NCBI GenBank assembly: GCA_037074615.1
Contig: CM073538.1
Location: 19,982,068 to 20,046,067 of the forward strand
Length of the DNA stretch: 64,000 bases
Direction: 5' to 3'
From: Leucaena leucocephala
Taxonomy: Eukaryota > Streptophyta > Magnoliopsida > Fabales > Fabaceae
The notes under the pieces are model-generated. The model did no database searches and was not told where the DNA came from. It saw only the letters and a list, made by a program, of their open reading frames with translations. Shown one piece after another: positions 24,601 to 34,255 of the stretch (the first letter of the stretch is position 1; each line of letters opens with the position of its first letter). The position numbers were made by a program, and so were the translations under genes.

Positions 24601-27600
24601 AGGCGATCTGTCCCCGCTATCAACCTGTTTTAGCAATAACTGACAGTAAGAATTCAAGAGACACAATCACACAAACAATGCAAACAAGCCAAGTAGTAAT
24701 ATAATAAGCAAAACTGCGGGACATCGTACCAATCCTTGATCGGCCCTTTGAAATTTTGACCTAAGTCTACATTGCAGATTTCGTATTATCTCCAAGAAAT
24801 GAGCCATCTCACGAAGTTTTGGAGCAAAATCTACTTCAGTCTGTAGATTATCTGTTTCAATTGGGGTAAGAGAAAGTAATCTAGTCTGGTTAAACCCCTC
24901 CATCATGAATGAATCTCTCTTGTGTTGCAGCAACCCATATTTACGCAGCATCTTGGTTGCAAAGCAAGAAGCCAACGCAAGCAACCTAAAGATGTTAACT
25001 ACATAAATATCTTATAATAATCCAGAGTCTAACAGGAAAAAATGATTAACCCAAAATGCACAAGGGATCCAATAGAACAAAAAAGAACCATTTACATGGT
25101 CGAGTAAAAAGCAAGATGATAAAATCTCATCACCAAAAATCATAAATGTTGCGCAAAATCACTGAGAATCACATAGAAGTTTTAATTTCCTCTTTTGACA
25201 TGCATGAGTTGAATAGCTAGGTACATGAGTAGACAGTAGACACCATTTACAAACATATCATCAAACAATTGCATCAGTTTATAAATATCTGGAATTGAAA
25301 CAAATGTATGCTAGAGATTATTACCATTAAAAGTTCATTTAACAAATAAACACAAACTACACAACATCGTTCCTAAAATGAGACGCATGCTTGCCTTAAA
25401 CATTGAAAACATCCAGTGTTCAAGCAGGACGTATATGATATGAGCCAATGATGCTTACATGGAATGTTCACATGTAGAAGCAATAATAAAACTAAACTTG
25501 ACAAGTAAAAATTCCCATTTTGAAGTCAAATAAAAGTAACTAAGGGCCATTTTATTTAGAAAGGGACTCAATCAGCAATACTAGAAACATACTCAAAAGT
25601 AAAGTGAGCTTGGTTAACCCTTGGATGGAATATTTTAAGATTTTCTAACTTCAGAATGCTCATCCAAGCCAGCATAAAAACAAAGTCACTTGATCCAACC
25701 AGTTTTTTTTTTTGTGACCAACCATCCAATACCCAACCAAGAAATCTAAATCTGAGCCAAGTCAATCCCCGACCTGGGGGTAAGCTCTCCCAATGTGGTT
25801 TCAAATTCTTCCATCAAGATTCAAACTCTTGACATTGCTTGGGGTGTTGAAGAAACAGTTTTTAGTTACTCAATTGTAATAAAACATCAGCGATTTTAAT
25901 GTTACAAGCCTTTTTAAGGAATTTGTAGTTAATTTTGATGAATAAAAAGAATAAATAAATAGATTCACAAAGTACTACGGCTGCCATAAATGCCCAATCA
26001 GGAGCGTTATTCATTCCATTTACATGTAGTTATCTACTGTTGTTATTGGTCATTAAAGTTGTATATTAATTGCAATAGTTCTTCCCATGATAGATTCCAA
26101 AATAAGAAATATCTACTAAATTCTTGTACAGAAAAGTACTCTGTGGAAAAATATCTATGTTCTTCAAAAGCAAAATAAATAAATAATAAGATAGCTAACC
26201 AAATAAGCAAGGCAGAAGCTAAATCTTAGCAGTACAAGCCTCTTCTACTCCAGAAAAGTGTGATAGAAGAAAATATTTTGAGCATTCAAACCAAATATCC
26301 ATATTCCCTTTTATAAGCGTGTGTAGGCACACATGTTTGCCCATGCATGTATGAATGGAGCATAATGTTTTTCCCCAAGTAGTAGATATCATGTTTATCA
26401 TTTTCTTTCAAAATGCTCAAGAACGCAAAATACAACAAGGAGAGAGAATGAAAGAATAGATCTACCTTGAAGCAGCAGAAGTTTCACGATCATTGCCACT
26501 TTTGTTAAGCATAAGATGAACAGCAGCAAAAAGCAACCTCACAATACCTTCATCTGCGATATTCACATCCGCAAGCATTTCCAAAGATCTGTTGAAAAAT
26601 AAAACTAGAAAGTGAATTTCATTAGATAATATTTGCCATAGAAACCTAAATACTACTTAGAAAAACCTCAACATAATCCATCTCATAAAAAGCTAGCAAT
26701 TAACCAAAGTAATCCATCTAAGAGAATGGCAAATCTAAATAAATCCACAAGAATCAATACACAAAACAAACAAACAAGACACCCCACTTTCATCAATGTA
26801 TAATAATCTCAAATAAGATCAACACAACTATTCTGCATTAGAAGATTAAGTCTTGAGATGAGGATGGTGTTTCCTTTAAGTAATGACAAAATATTAAGTA
26901 GATATATCTCCTCATAAGGATATAAAACAACCTTCTCTGACATATTCCCCTCAGATACCATGAGCAACACCCCTCAAACGTCAATGCAAGATTCATTCAA
27001 CTAAAAGACCATTAAGCATGAAATATAAATCAAGTATGCAACAGCTAAATTTGAGCTTACCTCTCTATTTCATCAAATTTCAAGTAGTCCAATGCTATTT
27101 GTAATCGACGGATACGAGCAATTTTTAAGTCCCATCCTGACCGAAGCAATAAATAAATCAAGTTTGCACCTCAAATATGATCTTAAGAAATCCAAAAGTA
27201 GCATGGTAATCATTCCATTCCACATGAAGAAGAATCATATCACTTCACAACTAAATGGAAAACCTATGTATATTTCCATCATGAAGACAACATAAATTAA
27301 TAACTAAAAGCAGCCATTCAGGAAAAGGAATAGCAATTGTCCAAGTGAGAATGCTGACAAATTATGCATGTTACATCCCACTAATTCACCTGGTTCTATG
27401 ACTTCCTAACACACCAAAAATCAAGTTGAGAGATTGATTTTGGCAGGAAAAGAAAAGGTAGCAAATCACAGCTGACAAAAAGAAAATGTTGGAGCACTTA
27501 AGAAAGAAGATTTTTTGCCATACAAAGAGGGAATTTGTTAATGATAAAGAAATAAGGTAAAAAGCAAAAATTAACGCAACAATGCCTCACCATAATCAAA

Positions 27601-30279
27601 AAAGATTGGAGGGAGTAATACATTATCAAAAACATAGAAACAAGTGAAATGAACTATTATATCCCAGAACAGGCAAGTGAGGCTATAAAAATTATCATGT
27701 GAAATTACACATTGGTAGCTTTTAAATGATACTACATCTTGGTAACACTCACCATTTTCCAAACACAATCGATCTGCCTCTTCATTGCTTTCATACAGAA
27801 GAACTCTGTCCAAAATTTCAATTTTCCAAGGAGTTGACCTTACTATTGGTTCATTCATTTCCACATTGCCTTTTATTGGACATGAAATCCATGTATTCTT
27901 ATTTGATTGGTGATAACCGTTGTCTTCAACAGGAAGGAAATTTGATGACAATGAAAGGGATGGAAGATACACAAATAGACCGTCTTCTCTAACAATATAA
28001 AAACAGCCTTGGAATACGCAACCAAGTGCTTCTCCAATAACTATCTCTTCCTTTCCACTGAGTTGGTACAAATCACATCCACTATTTAAGTAGTTGTCAT
28101 CATAAATAGCTGATTTCACTAGAAGGTTAAAATGAACAAGCTGAGAAGATTTTTTATTCTTCATAGTCTGCTGTTTAGATAGACAAGTAATTCCTAAAGG
28201 AGAAAAACAAATGGAATAATCCTTGCTGGATCTGTAATTAGGAAGGAAGATCTTTCTCATAACATGTGACTCCAATTCAAAAGCACCATGTTTGCAATCA
28301 TCAGATACTTTAGAAGCACCAGAAAATCCACTTGAATATGAGTCATAAAGGCCCCCCATTCCTTGAAAGGTGGAGTCATCAATGTTTTGAACCACATTAC
28401 CAACAGCTTTATTGGCATGACAGTAGCTTGAGAAATTAGAGTTTTTCATTTGGTGACCTATATCAGAACCACAGACTCCCCAATTAAGCAAAATTCCCAG
28501 TCCGAATTGTTGACAATATGGAAGCAACTTCTCATATGAAGAATTCGTTTTTGGCATATAATCACCTATGCATATCACATAGATCACCCCATTTTCATCA
28601 ACCACGGCTAAAAGGGAGGTATGTGAAGCAACAACTAACCTTTTAAATGATCTTCTAGAAGGATCACTATGTGGATTGGACAATTTAACCTTAACATCAT
28701 ACGCTTGCTTAACTTCTACATCACTTGTTAAGGGGAACTTTTCTAGCCCTCGCAAATTAGAATGAGGATCAAGTCCACAAGACTGTGCAACATTTAAATG
28801 TGTCACAAACTCACCAGACATTGCATCATAAAGAACAATCAAGCCAGAAGAGTTAAGACAAACAAGAAGATTGTCAGAAAACTGGAAATCCCTCCACTCA
28901 ATAGCCAAGTCTATATTTATTCTTTCATCAAGCTTCACCAATGAAACCCAATGGATACCCCTACTGTCTAACCGGGCAACAAGAAGCAAATTTCTGCTCT
29001 TTTCTCTTTTATTTGCATCACCTGTATTGACAGACATCGAATCTGTTGACGTAAAAAAAACTCCTACCAAGTGATATGATGCACTGGAGAACACATTCAG
29101 GCATCTGTGACACCTGTTTATCTCAACACCAAATAAACTGGACAAAACTTCAGATGCAGAACCTACTCCGCACGAATGCAAGCTTTGGTGGTCAGACTTA
29201 TCTTCTAATGAATTCTCTGTATTTTGGGCATGTTTTTCTTCATAAAAAAAGTGCCAAGGTTGATTATCAAATATGTTGAATGAAATCACTTCTGCAGAGG
29301 AAGGAAATTCTGTACTCTCTGGGAACTTAGTACAGGCTGTACCATCACATGTGACAGTTTTAACTCCAATGAGGAATGATTTTAGCCATTTTTTAGTAGT
29401 AGTAGAGCCTCCATCATCATCCCCAACAATTTCACAATGACTATGAGGCATTTCACCAGCTCTACCAGTCCCATCTACATCCTGAGCTCGAGAGAATTCA
29501 TGACTAAGGCTGCTAGACTCATCCACTTTCATGTTTTGAGTCAATAAACACGAAGGCCCCCATTCCACCCATCTTCCTTGCCCAAAGTGACCCTCTAATG
29601 CAGACTGAACCATGCCTCTAGATTTATTCAGTTTAAAAAAGGCATGGACTGTCACCCCACATCTTCCAGACACAAATAAAAGTTCTCTAAAGGAGGCATC
29701 ATTGTGCTTATCATAGGTTTCCCCACACAAACCCCAAGCAAATGAGTTCACATCACTAATGAAAGGGTAACTTTCAGATCTTGCATATTCAGTTTCAGCA
29801 GGAACAGGGTCAAACTGAATTTCTGATCCTGAAGTACAAGGTTGATCATTCACCAAACCCGATGTACTGGGTCTTGTTAACTCCTGCGAGAAATTAGTTG
29901 ATAAACCTAGACTGTGATTACTATAATGATCATGGCTGCTTTTCGAACCACTGCCATGAGAGTCCCCTGAAAGAGAACAAAATTAATGCATATATCAGAG
30001 CAGATTATTACAACAGATTATAGAAACCTGCATCACACAAACACCAATATCCAGACACTTATATTTGGCCATGGCATAATTATGAGAAGGAGAGCCATAA
30101 TCACCAGTAATCAGAGGAAGCAAAAGAGCTTCATGCTGATATGAAAGCAAAAGCAGGATCTGTCTTGTAGGAGAAAGAAATGCTTCCTGAAAGTCTGAAA
30201 GGTTGAGTTGGGCTTCAGAGGACCCCCATTTGTGCAACTGAAGTATAGCAGGATCCTCTCTGCCCATGGACAACTCCAT
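1032..30279 (-). CDS. SPG11-like: Spatacsin (SPG11)-like protein, 25 coding exons
   Basis: Seen: a chain of minus-strand exons with GT-AG borders and matching phases that sums to 9720 nt, i.e. about 3239 aa plus stop, the size expected for plant spatacsins. The protein starts MELSMGREDPAILQLHKWG and ends RKGHGGAYLPLM, both hallmarks I know from plant spatacsin orthologues such as AT4G39420. The C-terminal part (exons 18-25) carries the Spatacsin_C family region and is the most conserved. Known: in animals spatacsin works with spastizin and AP-5 on late endosomes/lysosomes (tubule reformation); the plant role is poorly defined, so an endolysosomal function is inferred by family only. The start at 30279 was chosen because it follows a plausible 5'-UTR acceptor; an in-frame upstream ATG at 30333 exists. 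One intron holds a 9 kb mobile-element nest, but no exon appears broken, so the gene looks functional. Confidence 0.93.
1968..2136. mobile_element. Tourist-like (PIF/Harbinger-type) MITE in the last intron
   Basis: A 163 bp foldback element lies at 1971-2133. The left end GGCTATGTTTGGATG pairs with the right end, whose reverse complement is CCCTATGTTTGGATG; further pairing extends inward through purine/pyrimidine-rich arms. It is flanked by the 3 bp direct repeat TTA (1968-1970 and 2134-2136), the target preference of PIF/Harbinger MITEs. It is non-coding and sits inside the intron between exons 24 and 25. Confidence 0.75.
7466..7625 (+). repeat. 5' LTR of the outer element
   Basis: About 160 bp and clearly similar to 16074-16230 (shared TTAGTTAGATAACTCTACTA, then a run before TGTACCA). 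The following ATTGGTATCAGAGCC supplies the initiator Met-tRNA primer site. Several substitutions and small indels separate the two LTRs, so the insertion is old. Confidence 0.75.
7627..8294 (+). pseudogene. Degenerate gag fragment of the outer element (left part)
   Basis: Open stretches in the plus direction, broken by stops, encode a charged gag-like N-terminal region (for example SYVERRLDLCDALVES). The frame continues past the TRIM insertion at 8295-9297 (after 9298: FTIRPNRHYCLF) toward a half zinc knuckle CFKCG near 9730. Frameshifts and stops show it is dead. Assignment to gag rests on position after the primer site and the CCHC-like motif. Confidence 0.5.
8390..8989. mobile_element. hAT-type MITE inserted in the TRIM 5' LTR
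   Basis: The 584 bp element (8398-8981) has imperfect terminal inverted repeats TAGGGATGGAAACAGGCC and, from the other end, TATGGATGGAAACATGCC. It is flanked by the perfect 8 bp direct repeat CTTTTGGG (8390-8397, 8982-8989), diagnostic of hAT transposition. Both arms are packed with GGCCTG in the left arm and CAGGCC in the right arm, more than twenty GGCC cores in all, resembling subterminal transposase-binding arrays. It is non-coding. Confidence 0.88.
9163..9297 (+). repeat. 3' LTR of the TRIM with a snRNA-type USE/TATA pair
   Basis: This uninterrupted 135 bp LTR contains GTCCCACATCG (9187-9197), a match to the plant snRNA upstream sequence element, followed 24 bp later by TATTTAA (9222-9228). 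The 5' LTR has the same pair at 8319-8329 and 8354-8360 with the same spacing. In plant snRNA genes this spacing class is the Pol III type. Confidence 0.7.
9972..10241 (-). mobile_element. tRNA-derived SINE (best-preserved copy of a local family)
   Basis: The 270 bp insert is flanked by a perfect 17 bp direct repeat TTGTCTTCCTCATTGTT (9955-9971 and 10242-10258), the long target duplication typical of LINE-mobilised elements. Read on the minus strand it has an A-box-like TTGGCGAAGGGGTG (about 10208-10224), a B-box-like GGTTCCAGTCGC (10141-10152) and an A-rich 3' tail. It is GC-richer than its relatives elsewhere in the window. It sits inside the outer LTR element. Confidence 0.85.
10259..10674 (+). 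other. Internal segment of the outer element with an unidentified open frame
   Basis: Between the SINE and the chromovirus lies a stretch open for about 72 codons from the ATG at 10313 to 10532. It is noticeably less AT-rich than surrounding introns. I do not recognise the peptide (contains KYYLSDDQTALGYCVGT). It may be a decayed gag/pol spacer or a captured host fragment; a chance frame is also possible. Confidence 0.3.
10680..11083 (+). repeat. 5' LTR of the chromovirus
   Basis: 404 bp, TGATACG…TCTATCA, with short terminal inverted repeats (TGATA/TATCA). A TATAAAG box lies at about 10902, suggesting the element's promoter. No mismatch was found against 15463-15866. Confidence 0.95.
11086..11097 (+). 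other. Primer-binding site (initiator Met-tRNA)
   Basis: TGGTATCAGAGC, complementary to the 3' end of plant initiator Met-tRNA, starts two bases after the 5' LTR. The gag-pol ATG follows one base later (11099), so there is almost no leader beyond the LTR. Confidence 0.9.
11099..15541 (+). CDS. Gag-pol polyprotein of a Ty3/gypsy chromovirus
   Basis: A single 1480 aa frame makes capsid and replication enzymes. Seen in order: gag (1-300), zinc knuckle C301/C304/H312/C314, aspartic protease DSG (380-382), reverse transcriptase about 555-735 with VFFDD (D702, D703), RNase H with D848, E885 and D910, integrase zinc finger H1035/H1042/C1072/C1075, and integrase catalytic D1105, D1165 and E1201 (35 residues between the last two). 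A C-terminal chromodomain (about 1395-1445) marks the chromovirus lineage, which targets chromatin marks. All key residues are present and there is no frameshift between gag and pol, as usual in this lineage. The last 25 residues are encoded within the 3' LTR. Confidence 0.97.
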   Translation: MVETRSSRQTNPPENTETPFAGDSDPLTTIAARLENIEALANRVASLEAASERSRRGTHRSHWEADSEDDLEPSHRRQMPYARMEFPKFSGGDPRGWILKAEKFFRYHNTPEDSKVDIASMYLEGDALDLFSWVNNERTIVYWDELVKALQETYGPPEYQNPDEYLCSIRQTGTVAEYRSEFSRRSSRVKNWPEHCLLGAFINGLRDELKADVRLHRPRTVYRASSLALEYENKLKLMSGPKPNSFSSQHRPNPTLPRNAMIDPSVSKTLVTQVQRSNSATVARQTPVELERQRRRDKGLCYRCGETFRPGHRCNSSFSLMEITEEDEELIQPLAEDDNEDSLGCVEAEISFNAILGKSSASTMKLKGAVKGRSVLILVDSGSTHNFISEALVDELSLAVQNVQLFGVQIGNGSTVKCNRLCPNLEVNVSDLIIKQDFFPFSLGGSDLVLGIKWLASLNTVEANWNKMFMIFWVAGKKYKLQGVMSETNSPVSLQSLVLTPEAEKDKLGTKIAQTILDEFSQVFTEPKSLPPARGKYHSITLLPNSTPPNLRPYRYPHFQKDEIEAQISELLSRGFIKPSSSPFASPVLLVRKKDGSWRLCIDYRRLNQITTPDKYPIPNIDELLDELHGVAYFSKIDLRSGYHQILMLPSDVPKTAFRTHSGHYEFVVMPFGLMNAPATFQSIMNNMFRPFLRKFVLVFFDDILVYSATAQQHLEHLRIVFQALQQQSFFANAKKCSVAQTRIEYLGHIVSNQGVEVIPEKVAAVLNWPVPKDVKELRGFLGLTGYYRRFVKHYGILARPLTDLTKKGAFEWTETAQRTLDRLKVALTTTPVLKLPNFQLTFTVECDASMEGVGAVLMQEGHPIAYFSKGFSFSNRFKSAYDRELLALVLSIQKWRHYLLGRHFFVQTDHYSLKHLLDQRVLNSTQQRLLVKLLPFDFTIIYKSGKTNAAADSLSRRPQAAELMQMVIPMVEDINQIPQALLEDPETRTVIEQLQQNPEPLSNYSFINGRLYYKSRLVIPDGGSLRSKLMEEAHATPTGGHNGYLKTLKRLSAHMYWKGMKNAVKHFIQQCTTCQQNKYQTLAPAGLLQPLPIPERIWEDISLDFITGLPKSGGFDVILVVVDRLSKYAHFLALSHPYTAKSVAGIFCQEIVRLHGMPRSIVSDRDPLFLSAFWQELFRLSQTRLKMSTAYHPQTDGQTEVVNRCLEAYLRCFTHEQPKLWNKFLCWAEFSFNTSFHASAQNTPFKLVYGRDPPPLLPYVKGETAVAELEEQLELRDDMLKLLRENLLKAQNRMKLQADQHRRDLQFAPGDTVWLRLQPYRQKSLAKRRFEKLSPKFFGPYKVLRRVGEVSYELELPSDTKIHPIFHVSLLRPAYGQHLPNIPAPLPLSADMEFLLTPLRVLQHRWTNPSTLQLLIQWENRPTEDASWETYDSLAAQFPHFRLEDKSFFQRGSNDTLPNRFKLTYSRRVKRGREKADRE
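15463..15866 (+). repeat. 3' LTR of the chromovirus
   Basis: 404 bp, apparently identical to 10680-11083, preceded by the polypurine tract at about 15450-15460. Its first 79 bases also encode the end of the pol frame and the stop codon. Confidence 0.95.
16074..16230 (+). repeat. 3' LTR of the outer element
   Basis: Partner of 7466-7625. It is preceded by the polypurine tract AAGGGGGGTG and contains an expanded TC microsatellite (about 16197-16214) where the 5' LTR has a shorter run. It ends TGTACCA. Confidence 0.75.
18860..19040. repeat. Degenerate TTGTTTT/AAAACAA repeat tract in an intron
   Basis: Repeated TTGTTTnnAAACAA-like short palindromes occur in an AT-rich stretch between exons 12 and 13. 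It is possibly a decayed foldback element; no clear ends are visible. Confidence 0.3.
21102..21412. mobile_element. Foldback MITE with about 60 bp terminal inverted repeats
   Basis: The left arm (from about 21106, containing TATACAAGGTTTTAGTTTGG) and the reverse complement of the right arm (ending about 21410, containing ACACAAGGTTTCATTTTGGT) align over about 60 bp with scattered mismatches. The centre is AT-rich and non-coding. Such long TIRs resemble Mutator-type MITEs, but I could not define a target duplication. It lies in the intron between exons 9 and 10. Confidence 0.65.
23089..23140 (+). promoter_or_regulatory. snRNA-type USE plus TATA box in an intron, antisense to the host gene
   Basis: GTCCCACATTG (23089-23099) differs by one base from the plant snRNA upstream sequence element. 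TATAAAAG (23133-23140) follows after 33 bp, the spacing class of Pol II-transcribed plant snRNA genes. The sequence downstream (from about 23165) does not match U1, U2, U4 or U5 RNAs as I know them. It could be the LTR of a decayed TRIM or a promoter of an unrecognised RNA; the local DNA is also GC-richer than the intron around it. Confidence 0.45.
25697..25880 (-). repeat. SINE-like sequence in the intron between exons 4 and 5
   Basis: Read on the minus strand, a B-box-like AGAGTTTGAATCTTG lies near 25830 and the sequence ends in an A tract (T tract on the plus strand at about 25702-25713). The order fits a tRNA-derived SINE. No target duplication was confirmed. The rest of this 1.5 kb intron shows nothing recognisable. 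Confidence 0.4.
26466..30279 (-). other. Spatacsin-like gene, coding exons 1-4 (N-terminal part)
   Basis: Exon model on the minus strand: exon 1 30279-30045, exon 2 29966-27753 (the longest, 2214 nt), exon 3 27136-27061, exon 4 26588-26466. Donors and acceptors read directly: exon 2 ends ATG|GTGAGT, exon 3 starts after TCAG and ends GAG|GTAAGC, exon 4 ends AAG|GTAGAT. Exon 2 encodes a low-complexity-poor N-terminal region without a motif I can name. The exon 1/2 junction is the least certain: the phase-compatible donor is the weak ATTG|GTGTTT at 30045, while a stronger-looking CAG|GTTTCT at 30028 would break the frame. Confidence 0.8.
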
Positions 30280-31030
30280 TCCGCTCGTCTGAGTCATCCA
30301 GAACGCATAATCAATAATAATAAGAGAAACCATGACGAAACTGATTAAGAAATTCGAACATTGTTCGCATTATTAAGCAACTTCAATTCCTTAAACACTC
30401 GGACCACGCAGAAGTGCAACAGCAGAAGATTAAAAAAAAATCAGTAAGAGTACAAAATAAGAAATTGCCAATTAATAATTCTCGTATATGCATCGAAAGT
30501 GCATAGAAACTAGGCATGAGCCCATAAGCGAGAAGGCATCAATATTACTCTCTGCAACACAACGATAACAGCTACAAGCTAAGCCTGTTGTCCTTTCATT
30601 TTCTCCATTTTGCAAACGAACAAAACAATCACCAGTTCCACAGAATACAAAAAAAATCAGAACAACGAAACCAATCAGGATTCAACAATTGCAGATTCAT
30701 CAGGAGCTCACATAATCACAAGAGAACATACCAAACTGAAATAACAAAAAAAACAGAATTGAGGAGCATCGCAATCACTGGAAATGAATAAATAATAATA
30801 AAGAATTGCAGCGTCCAGTGAAATTCGATTTATAACCTGAAGCATGCGGATATTTAACAGATTAGAATCGCCGTATCTTCAAAATGACGCGCGATTTTCT
30901 TTCTCAGTCTAATTTCTCTATTTACACAGTGCCGAAGTCTCCTAGTTGGAGCGTAGAGCTTTCTGGTGAGGCCGAGAGTAAATTTATATGAAGGGAAGCC
31001 GGAGCTGTTGAGGTTCAGAGGACTGAGAAA
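30280..31030 (-). promoter_or_regulatory. Spatacsin-like gene 5' leader, putative leader intron and core promoter
   Basis: On the minus strand a TATAAAT-like box sits near 30990, so transcription would begin around 30955. A leader exon could run to 30837, where CTTCAG|GTTATA looks like a donor. The matching acceptor TGACTCAG at 30289 lies nine bases before the chosen ATG at 30279. If this intron is real, the upstream in-frame ATG at 30333 is spliced out. This is inference from consensus sites; transcript data would settle it. Confidence 0.45.
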
Positions 31031-32194
31031 GAGCCAAATTGCAGGGAACGTGACGAAGGGGCTTAATGGTCAATCCATCGATTAATTCTCTGTCTTCCCT
31101 GTTTGATCTAGCTCCGAATTTTTTTATTTTTTTTATTTTTGGGTTGGGGTTGATGTTGCTTTCAGACTAGAAGACCCTTCTCGCCGCTCCGGTTAATCCT
31201 TCCAATAACGTTGTTGCGTTGCATCTCTTATCGACACGGTAATTTACCCAAGGTTTTTATGCATTTTTTGGACCGGCAATTGGTAATTTAGCCTAAAGTT
31301 TTTGTGGTTTTTTCTACACCGGACGCCCCCCTCTTTCCTGGATTTAGGGTACTAGTGTGTTTGATTCTATCTACTTTAAAATATGAAAATCAATCGACTA
31401 GTTAAAATAGTAAGCAGTCTAATTTATATCAAAAAATATATAAATTTATGTTTTAAAAAACGAACTTATTAACTAGTAGAAATGAAAACACTTTACAATA
31501 TTATATTGAGGCCTAATTAAATTAAATCAAGAAAATATGAAAATTATTGAACAAATCTTCATTAAAATTTTTATTATTAGAAAGTAGTCAAAATTTATTT
31601 AAAAACCCATATTTTTTATTTTAAAGATTTTTGTGTATAATTGAATTTAGATCTAATTATATTGAGTTATAATAGCTTAAAAAGAATTTGATTAATATTA
31701 TTAATATCACTTTATGATAAAGTGTCAAAAAATATTTCTTCATCCTTAAAATATATTTAATTAATTTAATTATATTAATAAAATAATTAAATTAGTTGAT
31801 ATATCAATTTTTTATAAAATATCTTAATTGTATTTATTAATTCCTATTACTACTTTTTTAGTTCATTATTATTAAGAATATATCAACAAGGATATTTAAA
31901 AAAATAATAAATAAATATAAAAAATAAATTTTATATTTAATATTAATATCAATTTATCAATTAGATCATTTGGAGGAGTACACATGGCAAATTTTGATTG
32001 GAAAAATATATCTAATTGATATAAATCAATGGACCTAAACTCTGTCCTATTATTAATTTGAGCCTACTTATAAATTTTTTCCAGTATTTGTAAGATTAAT
32101 TGACCTGGGCCTGCTAAAATTTAAGTGGGCTTGGCCTACTAATATTGCAAGCCGATTTCCATCACAAAAAATTTGTATACCTTTTCACATATTA

Positions 32195-32458
32195 TTTTTA
32201 ATTTAAACTAATAAAAATATAAGACATATACTATTTAAAATATATTTAATTTTTAAAAAATATTATTTTATTATTATTCTAGTTATGACACTTTAAAAAA
32301 CATCATAATTTCTAAGTACTTGAGTTTATACTTAAGGGTAATAGACAATTTATCCTATCTGACATTAGTATAGTTAATAAGGAAGTGAAATTTCGTCCTA
32401 TTTTTAAATTATAAGTGAATCCAACTTCTTTTTAAAATTTTTGTATCAAAAAAAAATA
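32195..32458 (+). mobile_element. Decayed SINE copy (same family as 9972-10241)
   Basis: It aligns along its length with the minus strand of the 9972-10241 SINE, for example AAGGGTAATAGACAATTTATCC against GAGGGTAATAGACAGTTCACTC-like positions, and ends in an A tract. Many former C/G positions are T/A here. No target duplication was identified. Confidence 0.6.
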
Positions 32459-34255
32459 CTTTTATACCTTTCCTATTTTTTCTAACAAAATTTATACTAA
32501 AAAAAATTTCAAAAAAATGTGCATGTTATCAATATCTAGCTATTGCTATTTCTTGTTTCGGTTTAACCAATGTATCGTGTTTGAGCCATAGATATATAGT
32601 CACAATAATTATTGAGAGGTAACAATATTCTTATAGACTTACATTCTTATAAATTAGATTAATCGGTTGCTAATAATATTAGATACTATTAGATAAATAC
32701 AAATATGCACTAAAGTATAGGAGATAAATTAAATGTGACAAAATCCTATAATAAATATATATATTCCTATGTGTAATATTATAATATAAAAATATTAATA
32801 AATCGTATTATTATTTATGAATAATAATATATGGGTTTTGCATAAAATGGTCATATTGCAAGTGTACACAAGCAAGTTGTAATATATATTAGAAAAAAGA
32901 GTTAAGATGAGAATGCAACAAGAGTTGAATGCTGTGGGGACTTTGTTGCCTCAGAAAATATTCTATAAAATTAAATCGATCTCCGTCCCTACATGTGTTA
33001 GAGGACATGTACGTCTTAGATAAGGCCGTAGAGGTTAGCATCAATCAAAATATTTTAATCTGGCAATTGCATTGTAATATAAATTGAGTTCAACCCATGC
33101 TATGGATTTAGATTGAAAGGGACTCCAGGTCTTTTTTTTTTATATAAAAGGATAATGTTATTTAACACATAAGTAAAAAGATGCAATATTGAGCTCTTAT
33201 AAGATCATAAGACAAACACATAATACTTAAGATATCAAAGCAATAAAACAACCTAAGTAAAACAAGAGACATAAAAATAAGTTGGTCCATAAGCTAACCC
33301 TAACTAAGATCTAGAGTATTAAAACAGATCGTTAACACTTCATACTAGCTATAAAGCCCCCATCATACGTGTCAGTGTGGAGCAAAAGTCATTGTGTGTT
33401 TGGTATAACTATAGTTTTGTTTAAGAATAATTTTATCATTAAAATTAGTGTTTAGATACTTTTAGACCTAAATCATGGTTTAAGTCTAAAATATTTTTTT
33501 CCCTTTTCAAATACACATATTGATAAATCATGGCCATATTGACCATTAAGGTTGGGATTCGAAATTTTGCTAGCAAATAATCAATTTTAATCTAGTAAAT
33601 GAAAAAAAAAATTGCAAGAGAGCTTCTTGTTAAAACTCAGATAAAACCTGGATTTAAATTATTTAAAAATATTAAATATTGGAAGATTCTTTTAAAAATA
33701 ACAAAGAGAAAGACACTCATCCCCTTCCTTTTTCAGCTCATACTTTTCAGCTGCATCTATGAAATCATGCATGCATGTATACTTCACACAAGGAAAATCT
33801 AGGACAACAAAGGGTTTCAATTCTCAAAGGGTTGGAAAAATCCTATCGATCTGCCCTTGATGAATAGGTCCAAACTTATTATAAGTGGGGCACAAATTAA
33901 AAAAAACGTGTAATTATATGCAACATACACCTTTTATTTGGAACAAAGGGTGAGAACAATTGAAAAATGTTTTTTTAATATATGTAAGTGCATGGGTAGT
34001 AGACGTATACGAAAAGAAAGTGTAATTTATTTTAAATTTTATTACATAATACTATTTTTGGAATTACATAAAAATAGATAAATAAATTATACTATTTATA
34101 ATTTTTTAAATAGTGTAATTTGTTTAAACTTTTATTTGTTATATCAACAAATCTATATTAATTTTTTTTTGTAGAAATCAGGCATTACTATCTAGTCAAT
34201 AGCTTAAAAATTAATCTTCTCATATATAAAGATCATCAAAATGAATTTTATCTCA

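Larger units (their letters stand above)
16292..24985 (-). other. Spatacsin-like gene, coding exons 5-17 (middle part)
   Basis: Exon model: 5 24985-24730, 6 24624-24136 (alternative acceptor gives 24639), 7 24037-23852, 8 23734-23444, 9 22178-21564, 10 20246-19850, 11 19753-19626, 12 19342-19172, 13 18357-18157, 14 18023-17475, 15 17386-17327, 16 17223-16898, 17 16724-16292. Every border is a GT-AG pair read from the sequence and all phases join without a frameshift or stop. Exon 15 is only 60 nt (20 aa). Exon 17 ends LPFIRALQ and is followed by the 9.65 kb intron containing the retrotransposon nest. Confidence 0.87.
1782..27752 (-). other. Remaining introns of the spatacsin-like gene: contents
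   Basis: Introns over 300 bases: 1782-2522 (MITE), 2865-3258, 3445-3759, 5275-6173, 18358-19171 (degenerate repeat), 20247-21563 (MITE), 22179-23443 (USE/TATA), 24986-26465 (SINE-like), 26589-27060 and 27137-27752. Apart from the items listed separately they are plain AT-rich intron with no sustained coding frame of their own. Confidence 0.6.

Noticed and set aside
30280..30333. Upstream in-frame ATG of the spatacsin-like protein
   Set aside because: A likely acceptor lies at 30289 and the MELSMG start matches the family. The upstream residues look like translated intron.
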